A DNA stretch of 7,567 nucleotides, from assembly GCA_965602945.1 (NCBI GenBank), contig CBFDBC010000182.1, forward strand, positions 1-7,567, in the 5' to 3' direction. Source of the stretch: JAUXEH01 sp965602945. Its GTDB lineage: Bacteria > Acidobacteriota > Aminicenantia > Aminicenantales > Aminicenantaceae. Shown here one piece after another: positions 1 to 6,609 of this stretch (positions are counted from its first letter, which is position 1; each line of letters opens with the position of its first letter). A model generated the notes under the pieces. It worked only from the letters and a program-made list of their open reading frames with translations, did no database searches and was not told the origin of the DNA. A program made the position numbers and the translations under genes.

Positions 1-1
1 G

Positions 2-853
2 GATCTGGCCACTTCGGTCTTTGACTGGAACTTCCCCCCGGGAACTGGCAATAAAAAATCGACTCAGATCTACCGCGACAAATCGGGCAAGATCAAAAAC
101 GCCCCGCAGGGAATGTATCCCGAATCCGAGAGAATGAACTGGTCCACGGATTTCAGCTTCGAGGACAGGGATCCCGATTGTGAAGACTGTGACGAGGGCT
201 ATTATGCCTGGGGAAGCTCCATCGACACCATGTACATCCTGTTCGGGATATTCTCCATGGGCGACGAGCACTGGAATCCGCCGGATTATGACAAAGACGG
301 GAGCGTCACGGAAGAGGAACGCCTGAAATGGAACGACGAGGAGCTCGACGGCAAGCTCTTAGTGGACTGGCATCCGTACGACCACCCCACCCTGGGCGAG
401 GTCGAGATCGGCGGGTGGCGCAGGAGAAAAACCAGCCCCCCGGAAGGCGAGCTGATCCAGAAAGAGTGTGAGATGGGCAACGGTTTCGTCATCTACCTGG
501 CCGGCCTGGCTCCCCGGGTTGGTGTGGGCGAGGCCGAAGTGGTCGACAAAGAAGGCGGGATCTTTCAGGTGAACATCGCGGTCGAAAACACCGGATTCCT
601 CCCCACCGCGACCCAACAGGCACAGAGCCTGGGGATCTCCGAGCCGTTGCTGCTGACGGTCGAACCCGGAGACAATGTAGAGATCCTGTACGGAGAGACT
701 ACGGTCAAGCTCGGGCAGATCGAGGGCCACGAAGAGAGTGAAAAGACGACCTATATCGTAAGGGTCAAAGATGATTCTCGAGAAGCGCTGCTGAAGGTTT
801 CCGTCAAATCCCAAAAGGCCGGGCTTGACAGCAAAGAAATACTCGTAAAATGA
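2..853 (+). CDS. M14-family zinc carboxypeptidase-like protein, C-terminal part (5' end outside window)
   Basis: The reading frame is open from the first complete codon at position 2, so the N-terminus lies outside the window; 283 residues are visible. The segment HPTLGEVEIGGW (visible residues 128-139) and the preceding GSSIDTMYILFGIFSMGDEHW-like stretch resemble the C-terminal part of M14 zinc carboxypeptidase domains found in many secreted bacterial proteins. By analogy the Glu of GDEHW (codon 266-268) sits near the place of the catalytic Glu of carboxypeptidase A, but this residue varies in the subfamily, so that is uncertain. The zinc ligands (HxxE and the later His) would lie upstream and cannot be checked. 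Residues 95-106 form a canonical EF-hand loop. From about residue 170 a beta-rich tail follows (NIAVENTGFLPT, then TVEPGDNVEILYG), of the kind these peptidases carry after the catalytic domain. A CxxC pair (DCEDC) lies just ahead of the catalytic-Glu region. It is probably secreted or periplasmic, but the signal peptide is not visible. The family call is firm from motif memory; activity is unproven. Confidence 0.75.
   Translation, partial: DLATSVFDWNFPPGTGNKKSTQIYRDKSGKIKNAPQGMYPESERMNWSTDFSFEDRDPDCEDCDEGYYAWGSSIDTMYILFGIFSMGDEHWNPPDYDKDGSVTEEERLKWNDEELDGKLLVDWHPYDHPTLGEVEIGGWRRRKTSPPEGELIQKECEMGNGFVIYLAGLAPRVGVGEAEVVDKEGGIFQVNIAVENTGFLPTATQQAQSLGISEPLLLTVEPGDNVEILYGETTVKLGQIEGHEESEKTTYIVRVKDDSREALLKVSVKSQKAGLDSKEILVK
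284..319 (+). other. EF-hand-like calcium-binding loop within the M14 peptidase
   Basis: Twelve codons read DYDKDGSVTEEE. They satisfy the EF-hand loop at positions 1, 3 and 5 (Asp), 6 (Gly), 8 (Val) and 12 (Glu). The loop is followed by ERLKWNDEEL, which could be the exiting helix. It is an insertion in the peptidase between the presumed catalytic-Glu region and the HPTLGEVEIGGW motif, and may bind calcium for structural stability. Only one loop is seen, with no second paired EF-hand. Confidence 0.6.
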
Positions 854-858
854 GAAGC

Positions 859-922
859 GGAGAGGGATACTGCGTCATTGCGAGCGAAAGAGGCAGAGTG
901 GGACGTGTCGGAGAAAGAGATG
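859..922 (+). promoter_or_regulatory. Competing start sites and ribosome-binding sites for the carboxyltransferase
   Basis: Two in-frame starts are possible. ATG at 920 has GGAG at 910-913 with a 6-base spacer, and its product begins MDAYDKYTLVRKKERP, which lines up with the AWEKVQLARHPDRP-type helix at the start of the conserved AccA domain. TTG at 878 has GGAGAGGG at 859-866, with a rather long 11-base spacer, and adds 14 residues. I prefer ATG 920 for its codon and spacing. The acidic, Trp-containing extension (AEWDVSEKE) might still be genuine. Confidence 0.45.
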
Positions 923-2689
923 GATGCCTACGATAAATACACCCTGGTAAGGAAAAAAGAAAGACCCAGGGCACGGGACCTCATCCCCGTCATTTTCGAC
1001 AGGTTTGAACCATACACCGAGGGTTTTCCCCAGGATCCGAACATTACTGCCGGGTTCGCGGAGCTGGATGGACAGCCTCTCTTCGTCATAGGCCAGAATT
1101 GGAGCACACTGAAAGGAAGGAAGATCCTCTCCACTATCTCGGCGAAAGGCTATTCCCATGCCCTCGAGATCATGCGGCTGGCCGAGAAATACAAGAAACC
1201 CCTGGTCACCCTGATCGATACTCCAGGAGGCGACCCCCTCAAGGAGTCGGCTGAGCTCCTGCAGTGCTGGAAAATATCAGACTGCATCCGGACCCTGGCA
1301 GGCCTCAGGGTTCCCACCGTGAGTATCATCATCGGCGAAGGAGGCAGCGGCGGCGCCCTTTCCCTGCAGGTCACGGACAGGACCTACATGCTGGAGAACT
1401 CGGTCTACTCTGTGATCGCACCCGAAGGCTGTGCGCGGATCCTGATAAAAGGACTCAACCAGAAACCGAGAGAAGAGCAGCAAAAAAGAATCAAAGAGAT
1501 GGCCAACCTCCTCAAACCCACTCCCCAAGACATGCTCAGATTCAAGATCATAGATGGAATCATCGAAGAGCCCAAGTGGGGCATGCACGAGGATCCCGGA
1601 TCCGCGGCCAGGAACATCGGTCATTTCATAAAAACAGCCCTTGACGAATTGAACAAGGAGTCAGTCAACAGCCTCCTCGATAAAAGATACAAGAGATTCA
1701 TGCGCCACGGGAGATGGCAGGAACTTTCGACCGAACCAATACCTCCCGCGGTGAGAAGGTTTACCCAAAGGTTAGTAGAGGGTGTGAAGAAGATATTCAC
1801 AAGAGAAAAAAGAGCACCCGCCGACCAGAGAGAACACGCAACCGGATGGACATGGGATGAAACCCAACCCAAGGTCTACGAATGTAAAAAATGTGATGAG
1901 AAAACACCCATCGCAAAATATTTGAAAAACTTCAAGATCTGCCCCAAATGCGGGAGCATGAACCGCAAGTCCCATCCCAGTGCCTATGAATGGATCAAAT
2001 ACCTGGCCGACAGGGGCAGCTTTCAAGAACGGGACGAAGTCCTGGCCCCACTGGATCCCATAGACTTCAGCTTTCAGGCGGATGACGGCAGGTTTAAAAG
2101 ATACAGAGAAGACATCGAGAGAGATCAGGAAAAAACCGGAGTCAAAGAAGCTCTCGTGATCGGTACTGCCAAGATCAAGGGTATGGAGGTTGTCGTCGCC
2201 GTCTCCGAGTTAGGCTTTCGGGGAGGCAGTTTGGGTTCCGTTGTGGGCGAAAAATTCGTGCGGGCGGTCGGCTATGCCAACCAGAGGGACTGCCCCCTGG
2301 TATCCGTTTCCTTGTCAGGCGGCGCAAGGATGCAGGAGGGGATATTTTCCCTGATGCAGATGGCCAAGACGAACATGGCCTTAACCAGGATAAGGGTTCC
2401 CTACATCTCCATATTGGCCGATCCGACCATGGCTGGTTCATTATCCAGTTATGTAAGCCAGGGTGATATCCACATCGCAGAGCCCGGTGCGGAGATCGGA
2501 TTTGCAGGAACCAGGGTCGTGGAAGGCTACCTGAAGACCAAAATTAGCGGCGAAGACGGGACCTCCCCACCGTGGTATCACCCTGACTTCTATCTCGAGA
2601 AGGGCGGGATCAACGAGATCGTCCCGAGAGAAAAGATGAGAGACAGGGTACACGAGTATCTCGAGTTGATAAAAAGGTTCCGGGACTAG
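920..2689 (+). CDS. accAD: Acetyl/acyl-CoA carboxylase carboxyltransferase, fused alpha-beta (AccA-AccD) single chain
   Basis: This protein should transfer the carboxyl group from carboxybiotin on BCCP to acetyl-CoA (or another acyl-CoA), giving malonyl-CoA for fatty-acid synthesis in the cytoplasm. From ATG 920 it has 589 residues, close to AccA plus AccD of E. coli combined. Residues 4-264 match AccA: the DTPGG loop at 100-104, the oxyanion-hole motif GEGGSGGA at 139-146, SVIAPEGCA just after it, and the closing RYKRFMRHG at 256-264. A basic, hydrophilic linker follows (about 265-320). Residues 321-589 match AccD: a zinc ribbon with Cys 322, 325, 341 and 344 (CxxC-15 residues-CxxC, the E. 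coli spacing), FRGGSLGSVVGEK at 433-445, SGGARMQEG at 466-474 and GFAGTRVVE at 527-535. Unusual points: alpha precedes beta; AccA's AYPG...ERGQ loop is replaced by GDPLKESAE; and TMGG of AccD is TMAG. No biotin carboxylase or BCCP gene is in the window. The gene symbol is a composite label. Substrate is inferred; an acyl-CoA other than acetyl-CoA is possible. Confidence 0.9.
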   Translation: MDAYDKYTLVRKKERPRARDLIPVIFDRFEPYTEGFPQDPNITAGFAELDGQPLFVIGQNWSTLKGRKILSTISAKGYSHALEIMRLAEKYKKPLVTLIDTPGGDPLKESAELLQCWKISDCIRTLAGLRVPTVSIIIGEGGSGGALSLQVTDRTYMLENSVYSVIAPEGCARILIKGLNQKPREEQQKRIKEMANLLKPTPQDMLRFKIIDGIIEEPKWGMHEDPGSAARNIGHFIKTALDELNKESVNSLLDKRYKRFMRHGRWQELSTEPIPPAVRRFTQRLVEGVKKIFTREKRAPADQREHATGWTWDETQPKVYECKKCDEKTPIAKYLKNFKICPKCGSMNRKSHPSAYEWIKYLADRGSFQERDEVLAPLDPIDFSFQADDGRFKRYREDIERDQEKTGVKEALVIGTAKIKGMEVVVAVSELGFRGGSLGSVVGEKFVRAVGYANQRDCPLVSVSLSGGARMQEGIFSLMQMAKTNMALTRIRVPYISILADPTMAGSLSSYVSQGDIHIAEPGAEIGFAGTRVVEGYLKTKISGEDGTSPPWYHPDFYLEKGGINEIVPREKMRDRVHEYLELIKRFRD

Positions 2690-2772
2690 TCTGCTTCATA
2701 GTTGGCCTCAAACAAAGGAATTCCCTGATATCCGGTGGACAAATAGATCCCCGCCTGGGTTATCAGTCTCTT

Positions 2773-2836
2773 TCGTATAAGCCGGCAACCTTTTTTACGT
2801 GATATACGTATTACTGTATGTGTAGATTACGTATAA
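2773..2836 (+). promoter_or_regulatory. Probable PadR operator/promoter region: nested TACGTA-type repeats
   Basis: The AT-rich stretch just upstream of the PadR gene contains several repeats. TATACGTA (2803-2810) and TACGTATA (2828-2835) form a perfect 8-base inverted repeat with a 17-base spacer. ATAC (2804-2807) and GTAT (2816-2819) form an inverted pair with an 8-base spacer, the same geometry as the ATGT-N8-ACAT operator known for Bacillus PadR. CGTATAA occurs at 2774-2780 and again at 2830-2836, and TTACGT at 2795-2800 and 2827-2832. PadR regulators usually repress their own operon by binding such dyads over the promoter. No clear -35/-10 pair can be assigned. A good Shine-Dalgarno (AAAGGA, 2843-2848) follows. 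The rest of the gap from 2690 shows nothing else convincing. Confidence 0.5.
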
Positions 2837-2857
2837 CCGAACAAAGGACATGCCGAC

Positions 2858-3178
2858 ATGAAAGAGCTGACTCTTCTGGAACAGATAATCCTGACCGCGA
2901 TCGTAGCCCTCAAGGAGGACGCCTACGGGGTTTCCATCCGGAAGCGGGCGGAGAAACTGACCGGGAAACGGCTGATGTACGGAACACTGTACAATGCCCT
3001 GGACCAGCTTCTGCGCAAGGATTATGTGACCAAAACTCAGGGCACGACCTCAACTGCTCGGGGAGGGCGGCCCCGCATCTACTATGCCCTGTCTCATGAG
3101 GGAGAAACGGCCCTTCGGGCTTCACACAGCCTGCAGAACAGCATCTGGGAAAGCATCCCCGACTTCCTGAGCGACTGA
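2858..3178 (+). CDS. PadR-family transcriptional regulator
   Basis: This is a 106-residue single-domain winged-helix protein of the short PadR subfamily. Helix 1 carries LLEQIILTAIVAL (6-18) followed by the family AYG motif (22-24). The recognition-helix region holds GTLYNALDQL (42-51), and the wing is the conserved GGRPRIYYAL (69-78), followed by SHEGETAL. The 106-residue length suits the short form, which lacks the long C-terminal dimerisation domain; the last helix (about 82-105) probably serves dimer contacts. The ATG has AAAGGA nine bases upstream. It ends five bases before the permease start, so the two are almost certainly co-transcribed. PadR genes immediately ahead of prefix-domain FtsX permeases are very common in Acidobacteriota and relatives. 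It probably represses this operon and responds to an unknown ligand or envelope stress. The family is sure; the ligand is unknown. Confidence 0.92.
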   Translation: MKELTLLEQIILTAIVALKEDAYGVSIRKRAEKLTGKRLMYGTLYNALDQLLRKDYVTKTQGTTSTARGGRPRIYYALSHEGETALRASHSLQNSIWESIPDFLSD

Positions 3179-3183
3179 GCAAC

Positions 3184-5727
3184 ATGCCAAAGACTGAATC
3201 CTGTCCGCCCCGACTGGGCCGGGGGCTGCTCTCCTTCTTGACGGACTACGAGCAAGACCACGCCGCTTCCGGCGACTGCGGCGAGGAATTCGCCGAGCGT
3301 GTGCGGGCCGGGGGGCGCTTCCGGGCGCTGCTGTGGTACTGGGGGCAGATCCTGTACGCTCTCGCGGCTTACACCAGGCTTTCGACCGTAATAGGAGCTG
3401 CCATGCTTAAAAACTACATCAAGATCACCTTAAGGCACATCAAGAACCACAAGGGTTATTCCCTGATCAACATCATGGGCCTGGCCGTGGGGATGGCATG
3501 CTGCATCCTTATCCTCCTGTGGGTTCAGGACGAGCTCAGCTTCGACAGGTTCCATGAAAATTTCGAAAACCTCTACACCACCAACCCCGAGCTGGAGGGC
3601 ACCAAGTATTTCTCCAACCCCCTGGCGCTGGCTCCGACCATGAGGGAGCATCTTCCCGAGATCGTCAGGATCGCCCGTTTCGCGGGGCGGACCTGGCTGA
3701 CGAAGTACGGGGACAGGATCTTCAACGAGTCCGGGGGCCTGGTCGATGACGACTTCCTTAAGATGTTCACCTTCCCTCTCCTTGAGGGCAGCCCGGACAC
3801 GGTCTTCGCCGCCCGGGAATCCATCGTGATCACGGAGCGTATGGCCGCCAAATTCTTCGGCAGCGAAGACCCTATCGGCAAATCCCTGCTGGTCAGCGGC
3901 AACCTCGAATTGGTCGTAACCGGAATCCTGAAAAACGTGCCGGCCAACTCGCACCTGCAGTTCGATTTCCTGTCTCCCATCAAGCTCATGGGGGACAGGG
4001 AATTCACAAGCTGGTCATGGGAGGCCCGAACCTATTTGCTCCTTCAAGAAAATGTAGACTGGCAGGATTTTGCCGGGAGGATCTCCGGGTTCGTCAACGA
4101 GCATGACAAACGCACCGACCAGGAAGTTTTCCTGCATGTGCGGCCCCTTTCCCGGATCCACCTGTATGCCCTGAGGGGAACGGACCCCATCGTCTACATA
4201 TATATCTTCCTGACCATCGCCATCGCCATACTGGTCATCGCCTGCATCAATTTCATCAATCTCTCCACGGCCCGCTCCAACACCCGGGCCAAGGAGATCG
4301 GCCTGCGTAAGGTCGTGGGTGCGGATAAGGCCAACATCATCCGGCAGTTCATCGGGGAGTCGATCCTGTTTGCAGCCGTGGCGCTCCTGCTGGCGCTGGG
4401 CCTGGTTTTCCTGCTCCTCCCGGCCTTCAACATGCTGGCTGACAAGCAGCTGACCCTTGACATCGCCGGCAATGTCTCCACCCTGTTCATGCTGGCCGGG
4501 ATCGTCCTCTTCACGGGCCTGGTATCCGGCAGTTATCCGGCCTTCCTGCTCTCCTCCTTCAGGCCGGCCAGAACACTCAAGGGGGAGTATCAGGGAGGTT
4601 CGCGGGGCTACGTCTTGCGCAAGGTCCTGGTCGTCAGCCAGTTCACCGCCACCATTATCCTGATCGTCGGGACGATCGTCATCCAAAGGCAGCTCGAATA
4701 CATAAGGAACAGAGACCTCGGGCTGGATCGAGAGCATGTGGTTTCGATCAATCTGAGCAGGGAGCTGCGCCAGAACTACAGGTCATTCAAGGAAGAGATC
4801 AGGCAGCACCCCGGTGTCATCAACGTGACGGCGGCCCGCAGGTTCCCGACGAACATTTCCCACATGAATCCGGTGTATTGGGAGGGCCGGGGCCCTGAGC
4901 AGTATGTCACGATGACGGATGCCTCCGTGGACTTCGACTATTTCGAAACCCTGGGGATGGAGATCGTCCAGGGGCGGAGCTTTTCGGAGGAGTATGCCAC
5001 CGACCAGGAGAACTACCTTCTGAACGAGACCGCCGCCAGGATCACGGAGCTGGGATCTCCGGTCGGGAAGAGGTTTTCAGTCTGGGAAGATGAGGGGCAG
5101 ATCATCGGTATCGTGCGGGATTTCCACTCCGCTTCCCTCCACAACCCGATCGGCCCGGTCGTTTTCACTCTGTCCCAGCGGCACGGCTCCCACCAGTTCG
5201 TTTTCGTCAAGATCAGGCCGGACAGCGTCTCCGGCACTCTCCGTTTTCTGGAAGACAAGATGGGCGAATTCGCCCCCAACAGCATTTTCGAGTACCGCTT
5301 CCTGGACGACGTTTTCGACGGCCAGTACCGCAGCGACCAGCGAAGGGGATCGATCTACTCCTATTTTACGGTGCTGGCCATCTTCATCTCCTGCCTCGGG
5401 CTCTTCGGAATGGCCTCGTTCACGGCGGAGCAGCGGACCAAGGAGATCGGCATCCGCAAGGTCCTCGGGGCCTCCATCGCCAACATCATGGTTCTGATCT
5501 CCAAGGACTTCCTGCTGCTGCTGGCGGTGTCCAACCTGATTGCCTGGCCCATAGCCTACTACCTGATGGATCGCATGCTCAACAACTACGCCTACAGGAC
5601 GGGCATCGCCCTGTGGGTGTTCATCGCCTCCGGGGCCGCGGTCGTGGTAATCGCTCTGCTGACTGTCTGCCTGAAGATAGCCAGGGCCGCCCATGCGGAT
5701 CCGGTCGACAGCCTGAGGTACGAATGA
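3184..5727 (+). CDS. FtsX/MacB-type ABC transporter permease with N-terminal permease prefix domain (orphan duplicated permease)
   Basis: This 847-residue inner-membrane protein is built from two MacB-like permease modules. Residues 1-70 form a 'permease prefix' domain, recognisable from GDCGEEFAERVRAGGRFRALLWYWGQ (about 30-55). Module 1 has TM1 (97-115), a periplasmic MacB-core-like domain (about 120-330), then TMs near 336-358, 391-413 and 433-456, with the FtsX signature ARSNTRAKEIGLRKVVGA (363-380). Module 2 repeats this: TM at 478-500, periplasmic domain about 505-720, TMs near 724-746, 771-797 and 808-832, with TAEQRTKEIGIRKVLGA (747-763). The C-terminus DPVDSLRYE is typical. Relatives act in peptide, lipoprotein or macrolide export or envelope signalling with a MacB/LolD-type ATPase. 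None is encoded here, so this belongs with the orphan permeases often paired with PadR. The ATG at 3184 has only a weak ribosome-binding site and probably depends on coupling to the PadR stop five bases upstream. A stronger internal start exists at 3403. The transported substrate is unknown. Confidence 0.9.
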   Translation: MPKTESCPPRLGRGLLSFLTDYEQDHAASGDCGEEFAERVRAGGRFRALLWYWGQILYALAAYTRLSTVIGAAMLKNYIKITLRHIKNHKGYSLINIMGLAVGMACCILILLWVQDELSFDRFHENFENLYTTNPELEGTKYFSNPLALAPTMREHLPEIVRIARFAGRTWLTKYGDRIFNESGGLVDDDFLKMFTFPLLEGSPDTVFAARESIVITERMAAKFFGSEDPIGKSLLVSGNLELVVTGILKNVPANSHLQFDFLSPIKLMGDREFTSWSWEARTYLLLQENVDWQDFAGRISGFVNEHDKRTDQEVFLHVRPLSRIHLYALRGTDPIVYIYIFLTIAIAILVIACINFINLSTARSNTRAKEIGLRKVVGADKANIIRQFIGESILFAAVALLLALGLVFLLLPAFNMLADKQLTLDIAGNVSTLFMLAGIVLFTGLVSGSYPAFLLSSFRPARTLKGEYQGGSRGYVLRKVLVVSQFTATIILIVGTIVIQRQLEYIRNRDLGLDREHVVSINLSRELRQNYRSFKEEIRQHPGVINVTAARRFPTNISHMNPVYWEGRGPEQYVTMTDASVDFDYFETLGMEIVQGRSFSEEYATDQENYLLNETAARITELGSPVGKRFSVWEDEGQIIGIVRDFHSASLHNPIGPVVFTLSQRHGSHQFVFVKIRPDSVSGTLRFLEDKMGEFAPNSIFEYRFLDDVFDGQYRSDQRRGSIYSYFTVLAIFISCLGLFGMASFTAEQRTKEIGIRKVLGASIANIMVLISKDFLLLLAVSNLIAWPIAYYLMDRMLNNYAYRTGIALWVFIASGAAVVVIALLTVCLKIARAAHADPVDSLRYE
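3393..3405 (+). promoter_or_regulatory. Internal Shine-Dalgarno and ATG inside the permease gene
   Basis: AGGAG (3393-3397) lies five bases before an in-frame ATG (3403-3405, codon 74). The following peptide, MLKNYIKITLRHIKNHKGYS, reads like the normal N-terminus of FtsX/MacB permeases that lack a prefix domain. It would allow translation of a 774-residue form without the prefix domain. The site is visible; its use is inferred. Confidence 0.45.
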
Positions 5728-5749
5728 CGGGTCGTGTGAAAGCATAATT

Positions 5750-5778
5750 TTGACCTGCAGCCTCTCCTGTGGTAAATA
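5750..5778 (+). promoter_or_regulatory. Possible sigma-70-like promoter for the DUF481 gene
   Basis: TTGACC (5750-5755), five of six matches to the -35 consensus, is followed after 17 bases by TAAATA (5773-5778), a weak -10 (three of six). It lies in the 88-base gap after the permease stop and would start transcription shortly before the ATG at 5816. The spacing is ideal but the -10 is poor, so this is tentative. Confidence 0.3.
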
Positions 5779-5815
5779 TTCGAATCTAAAAACACGCATC
5801 GGTTGGAGAGTGCGG

Positions 5816-6562
5816 ATGATTCGTCGACTCAAGATTTTCGGAATTTTATTGGTTATCCTCGTATCGGTCGTGCCTTTGGGGGGACAGGACGAGGAAGAAG
5901 AGGCTCCGACGTGGACAGGCAACGTTTCCCTCGGTCTATCTTTGAACAAAGGCAATTCAGACACAACCGATTTTTCGTTCGATTTCACGGCTGACCATCA
6001 CTTTTCCCCAAAGCTCGAATGGCGCAACAGCGGCCTCGTCCTGTTCGGGAAGACAGAAAAGGTAACGAGCAAGGAGACATATCAGCTGGGCACCGCCATC
6101 AACTGGCACCACTCCGAAAGGATTCTCTCCTACTACCGCATCCAGGGAGTGAGGGACCGTTTCAAGAACTACGACTACCGCTTTCTGCCGGGTTTGGGAG
6201 TGGGGTACAAGATACTGACGCAGGAACAAATGAAGCTCACACTCTCCGGTGGATTGTCCCTGGTGTCCACGCAGTTCTACGATACCGGCGACCGGGATTC
6301 CTACGCTGCGTTGGCCCTGTCCGATGAATTCACCTGGGACATTTCAGAACAAGCACAGTTCAACCAGAAGTGGGAACTGAATTTCAACCTCGAGGATTTC
6401 GATCACATCGTGTGGCACCTCGAGGCCAGCCTCATGGCAAACATCATCAAAAGCTGGGCCGTGAAACTGACATTCATCAACAGCCACGACGGGAAACCCA
6501 TGGGAGACGGGATCGAGAAAGACGATTATTCCTTCCTCGCCGGGATCAGCAAGAAATTCTAA
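5816..6562 (+). CDS. DUF481-family outer-membrane beta-barrel protein
   Basis: I chose the ATG at 5816 because GGAG (5805-5808) sits seven bases upstream and the product begins with a clear signal peptide: MIRRLKIFG, a hydrophobic core ILLVILVSVVPL, then GGQ, with likely cleavage near residue 23 or 24. The mature part starts with an acidic stretch (DEEEE). It then reads WTGNVSLGLSLNKGNSDT (33-50), the hallmark of the DUF481 (YdiY-like) family: a Trp-Gly first strand followed by a GN(T/S)DT turn. The rest is alternating hydrophobic/polar beta strands with aromatic girdles, ending in GISKKF, whose terminal Phe suits recognition by the BAM assembly machinery. The total of 248 residues is usual for the family. 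Members are described as salt-induced or of unknown outer-membrane function. It follows the permease but with its own possible promoter, so co-transcription is uncertain. Longer readings from an in-frame TTG at 5750 would bury the signal peptide and are unlikely. Confidence 0.8.
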   Translation: MIRRLKIFGILLVILVSVVPLGGQDEEEEAPTWTGNVSLGLSLNKGNSDTTDFSFDFTADHHFSPKLEWRNSGLVLFGKTEKVTSKETYQLGTAINWHHSERILSYYRIQGVRDRFKNYDYRFLPGLGVGYKILTQEQMKLTLSGGLSLVSTQFYDTGDRDSYAALALSDEFTWDISEQAQFNQKWELNFNLEDFDHIVWHLEASLMANIIKSWAVKLTFINSHDGKPMGDGIEKDDYSFLAGISKKF

Positions 6563-6609
6563 TAGGGCCTGGGTCAGATACCGGTAGGGAAAATATATCG
6601 GCCCTTATT
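6561..6609. terminator. Candidate bidirectional terminator between convergent genes
   Basis: AATAGGGCC (6561-6569) pairs with GGCCCTTATT (6600-6609), giving a roughly nine-base-pair stem with a one-base bulge and a 30-base loop. The loop itself holds the palindrome TACCGGTA (6579-6586). The arms run into the stop codons of both flanking genes (TAA at 6560-6562; TTA on the plus strand at 6605-6607). A short A/T stretch flanks each side, but there is no long T-tract, so intrinsic termination in either direction is plausible rather than certain. Confidence 0.4.

Noticed and set aside
359..814. Minus-strand open frame of 151 codons opposite the M14 peptidase
   Set aside because: Antisense of a recognised coding region, with no start context or motif of its own.
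2781..2800. Possible intrinsic terminator for the carboxyltransferase (GCCGGC followed by six T)
   Set aside because: GCCGGC is self-complementary but leaves no loop, and the only outer pairing (GGTT with AACC) is four bases over a long loop; not a convincing hairpin.
2818..3099. Plus-strand 93-codon frame overlapping the PadR gene
   Set aside because: It is the PadR gene read in another frame; the true frame has the full winged-helix motif and a good ribosome-binding site.
4015..4737. Minus-strand open frame of 240 codons opposite the permease
   Set aside because: Its D/G/Q-rich composition mirrors the transmembrane-coding strand; the plus-strand FtsX signature makes the permease the real gene.
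5750..5752. TTG as the start of the DUF481 gene
   Set aside because: It would put 22 residues ahead of the signal peptide; ATG 5816 has a good Shine-Dalgarno and begins exactly with the positively charged signal-peptide N-region.
5077..5988. Long minus-strand open frame (303 codons) across the permease end and the DUF481 start
   Set aside because: It lies opposite two well-supported genes, is low-complexity in D/G/Q/V as expected for an antisense frame of GC-rich coding DNA, and matches no family motif.
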